8,748 bases of DNA. Origin: Candidatus Altimarinota bacterium. GTDB taxonomy: Bacteria; Patescibacteriota; Gracilibacteria; UBA4473. The translations under genes and the position numbers were made by a program. The notes below the pieces were generated by a model. That model was not told where the DNA came from and searched no databases. It saw nothing but the letters and a program-made list of their open reading frames with translations. The DNA lies in assembly GCA_026982915.1 (NCBI GenBank), contig JALWQU010000126.1, positions 8,122 through 16,869 on the forward strand, read 5' to 3'. Positions 7,378-8,748 of the stretch are shown in pieces. Within the stretch, counting starts at the first letter, position 1. Each line of letters begins with the position of its first letter.

Positions 7378-8481
7378 ATGAAAGTAATAATTACGCAATC
7401 GGATTTATTGGAAGGATTAAAAACCGTATCCAGAGCCGTCTCTGGCCAAAATACACTCCCGGTTCTGGGGAATATTCTTATTAGAGCCGAAGGTAAGAAA
7501 GTTTTCTTCTCCGCTACAAACCTTGAAATCTCTATCGCGACCTCAATAGAAGCCAATATACAAAATGAGGGTACTATTACTATTCCCGCTAAAATCTTGA
7601 CCGCTTATACTTCCCTACTGGAAAAAGATCAAGATATCGAGTTAAAACTCGTCGATGGTCTAGCCTTATCGATAAAATCTAAAAGCTCAAAAACAAAAAT
7701 AAAGGGTATTTCTGCTGAAGAATTCCCGAGCATTACACGCGTTGAATCAGGGGAAAAACTGGTACTTTCGTCCAAAGACTTTCGTTCGATTGTACAAGAA
7801 ATCGCTTTTTCCGCTCAAGAAAATGCCTCAAGACCCATCCTGTCCGGTGTTCTCTTTAAAGCCCACAAAAAACAACTCAACATTGTCGCGACCGATTCTT
7901 ATCGATTATCAGAAAAAATAATCACACTTGATACAGAAGTTGATAACATTCTGTCTATCGTGCCTGTTCGGGCTATTTTTGAAGCCGATCGACTAGCCGC
8001 TACGGGAGAAAATATAACGATTACTATTTCGGAGAATCAGGTTTCGTTTGGCGTTGGCGGGACCGAGCTTGTATCCAGACTCATCGAGGGAGAATTCCCT
8101 GATTACCAACAGATTATCCCAAAAGCGCATAAAACAACTATTTTTGTTGATCGAAAAAAACTAGCGCTTGCGGTAAGGCGTGTTTCTATTTTTGCCAAAG
8201 AGAATAATCATCACATGAAACTAGAATTTCTAAATGATGGAACTTTGACGGTCTCAACCGATCAAACAGAAATAGGTGAAGGACGAACAACCGTTCCGAT
8301 CAAAATTGAGGGCGACACCAATATTATCGCGCTTAATACTGATTATGTGCAAGATATACTCTCAGCCCTTTCGGGCGAAGAGCAAGTGAGAATTGAGCTA
8401 GAAGGAAAACTCAATCCCGCGGTCTTTAAACTGGAAAAAGACGAAAACTTCCTGCATCTAATCATGCCACAAAAAATTTAG
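7378..8481 (+). CDS. dnaN: DNA polymerase III beta subunit (sliding clamp)
   Basis: The beta clamp forms a ring-shaped dimer around DNA that tethers the replicative polymerase and many repair proteins. The protein has 367 residues, the normal length, and the three-domain structure is visible: about 1-125, 126-250 and 251-367. Landmarks are SGQNTLPVLGNILI (22-35), SATNLEISI (45-53), SRPILSGVLF (151-160), TDSYRLS (172-178), SRLIEGEFPDYQQIIP (233-248) and the C-terminal LIMPQKI (361-367), which matches the conserved MPMRL-type end lining the hydrophobic partner-binding pocket. The start MKVIITQSDL is at the expected place, and the gene ends in TAG. Neither dnaA nor recF, its common neighbours, is adjacent. 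Nothing appears truncated. Confidence 0.98.
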   Translation: MKVIITQSDLLEGLKTVSRAVSGQNTLPVLGNILIRAEGKKVFFSATNLEISIATSIEANIQNEGTITIPAKILTAYTSLLEKDQDIELKLVDGLALSIKSKSSKTKIKGISAEEFPSITRVESGEKLVLSSKDFRSIVQEIAFSAQENASRPILSGVLFKAHKKQLNIVATDSYRLSEKIITLDTEVDNILSIVPVRAIFEADRLAATGENITITISENQVSFGVGGTELVSRLIEGEFPDYQQIIPKAHKTTIFVDRKKLALAVRRVSIFAKENNHHMKLEFLNDGTLTVSTDQTEIGEGRTTVPIKIEGDTNIIALNTDYVQDILSALSGEEQVRIELEGKLNPAVFKLEKDENFLHLIMPQKI

Positions 8482-8714
8482 GTTAAATAATTCATTTTCT
8501 TTAAAACTATCGATTAACTCAGTGTAGCAATATATTACTGGTTCTTTATTTGCGACTATTGAAGAAGTTCCGTATATTGGAAGTGTTAGGCGACATATTT
8601 CCAAGTCTCTTTTTAAAAATAAGGAATGAGTGAAAAAATTTTCAAATTTAAATGAGGAGAAATAAGGAGTTTTCTCCGCTATCGTTCCGAAAAAAAATAT
8701 TTATAATTAAAACT
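8482..8714. other. Noncoding stretch after dnaN with small inverted repeats and a mini-ORF
   Basis: This 233-nt region holds no convincing gene. TTGGAA (8577-8582) and TTCCAA (8599-8604) form a weak stem with a 16-nt loop, followed by a short T-run at 8610-8614; it could be a poor terminator for dnaN. GGAGAAA (8656-8662) pairs with TTTCTCC (8671-8677) over an 8-nt loop, and a competing GGAG/CTCC hairpin with a TTTT loop lies inside it. A nine-residue reading frame (ATG at 8626, TGA ending at 8655) overlaps another ATG at 8652 by the ATGA arrangement. None of these is strong enough for a firm call. Confidence 0.5.
8702..8707 (+). promoter_or_regulatory. Consensus -10 box before the right-edge gene
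   Basis: A perfect TATAAT lies 7 nt before the ATG at 8715. No good -35 is visible at 17 nt. If used, it would give a leaderless transcript, in the same arrangement as aroB and dnaN. The surroundings are very AT-rich, so chance occurrence is possible. Confidence 0.4.
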
Positions 8715-8748
8715 ATGGAAGTAATACTAGGGATAATCGGAATAGCAA
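8715..8748 (+). CDS. Start of a gene with a hydrophobic N-terminus, cut by the window edge
   Basis: Only 11 codons are visible, reading MEVILGIIGIA, a hydrophobic start suited to a membrane anchor or signal peptide. An alternative in-frame ATG at 8652 directly follows a TAA stop and would add 21 residues with several Lys and Arg (MRRNKEFSPLSFRKK and so on) before the hydrophobic part. The TATAAT box at 8702-8707 favours the start at 8715. An anchored protein such as RNase Y starts in a similar way, but this is too short to identify. Confidence 0.45.
   Translation, partial: MEVILGIIGIA

Noticed and set aside
8497..8631. Open plus-strand frame after dnaN ending in TGA near 8629-8631
   Set aside because: It has no ATG start, no upstream signals and a composition typical of chance translation.
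8656..8677. Inverted repeat GGAGAAA/TTTCTCC as a rho-independent terminator
   Set aside because: The stem is short and no T-run follows on the plus strand, so a terminator call is not supported.

Overview
The window is a low-GC bacterial segment with six supportable coding regions and no RNA gene, insertion sequence or CRISPR array that I can see. The standard genetic code fits: one gene ends in TGA and I found no in-frame TGA in the long frames. That argues against lineages that read UGA as glycine. Shine-Dalgarno motifs are mostly missing, and several -10-like boxes lie only 6 to 9 nt before a start codon. Together with the style of the clamp and of the small membrane PH-like protein, this suggests a Patescibacteria/CPR-type bacterium. 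That assignment is an inference from general resemblance, not a proven placement.

Layout. Minus strand, right to left from 5669: aroB (3-dehydroquinate synthase) overlaps a YgjP/DUF45-type zinc metallohydrolase gene, which is followed after a short gap by a two-helix membrane protein with a bacterial PH-like domain. These three look like one operon. Downstream on the same strand, with its own apparent promoter, is a very large open frame (3028 to the left edge, at least 1009 residues). It encodes a protein I cannot assign. It has an Ig/cadherin-like segment, at least four degenerate repeats, a very basic stretch and a LysM-like module, and no visible signal peptide. Plus strand, from 5807: comM/yifB (AAA+ Mg-chelatase-like ATPase linked to natural transformation) and dnaN (sliding clamp). 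After a 233-nt noncoding stretch, a new gene with a hydrophobic N-terminus begins at the right edge.

How the parts relate. comM and dnaN are both DNA-processing genes, but dnaN has its own promoter-like sequence and neither dnaA nor recF is next to it. The aroB operon mixes a metabolic enzyme with two proteins of unknown physiological role. The least explained part is the large repeat protein, whose base composition is clearly more AT-rich than comM. It is the best candidate here for something undescribed, probably a cell-surface or envelope-associated protein.
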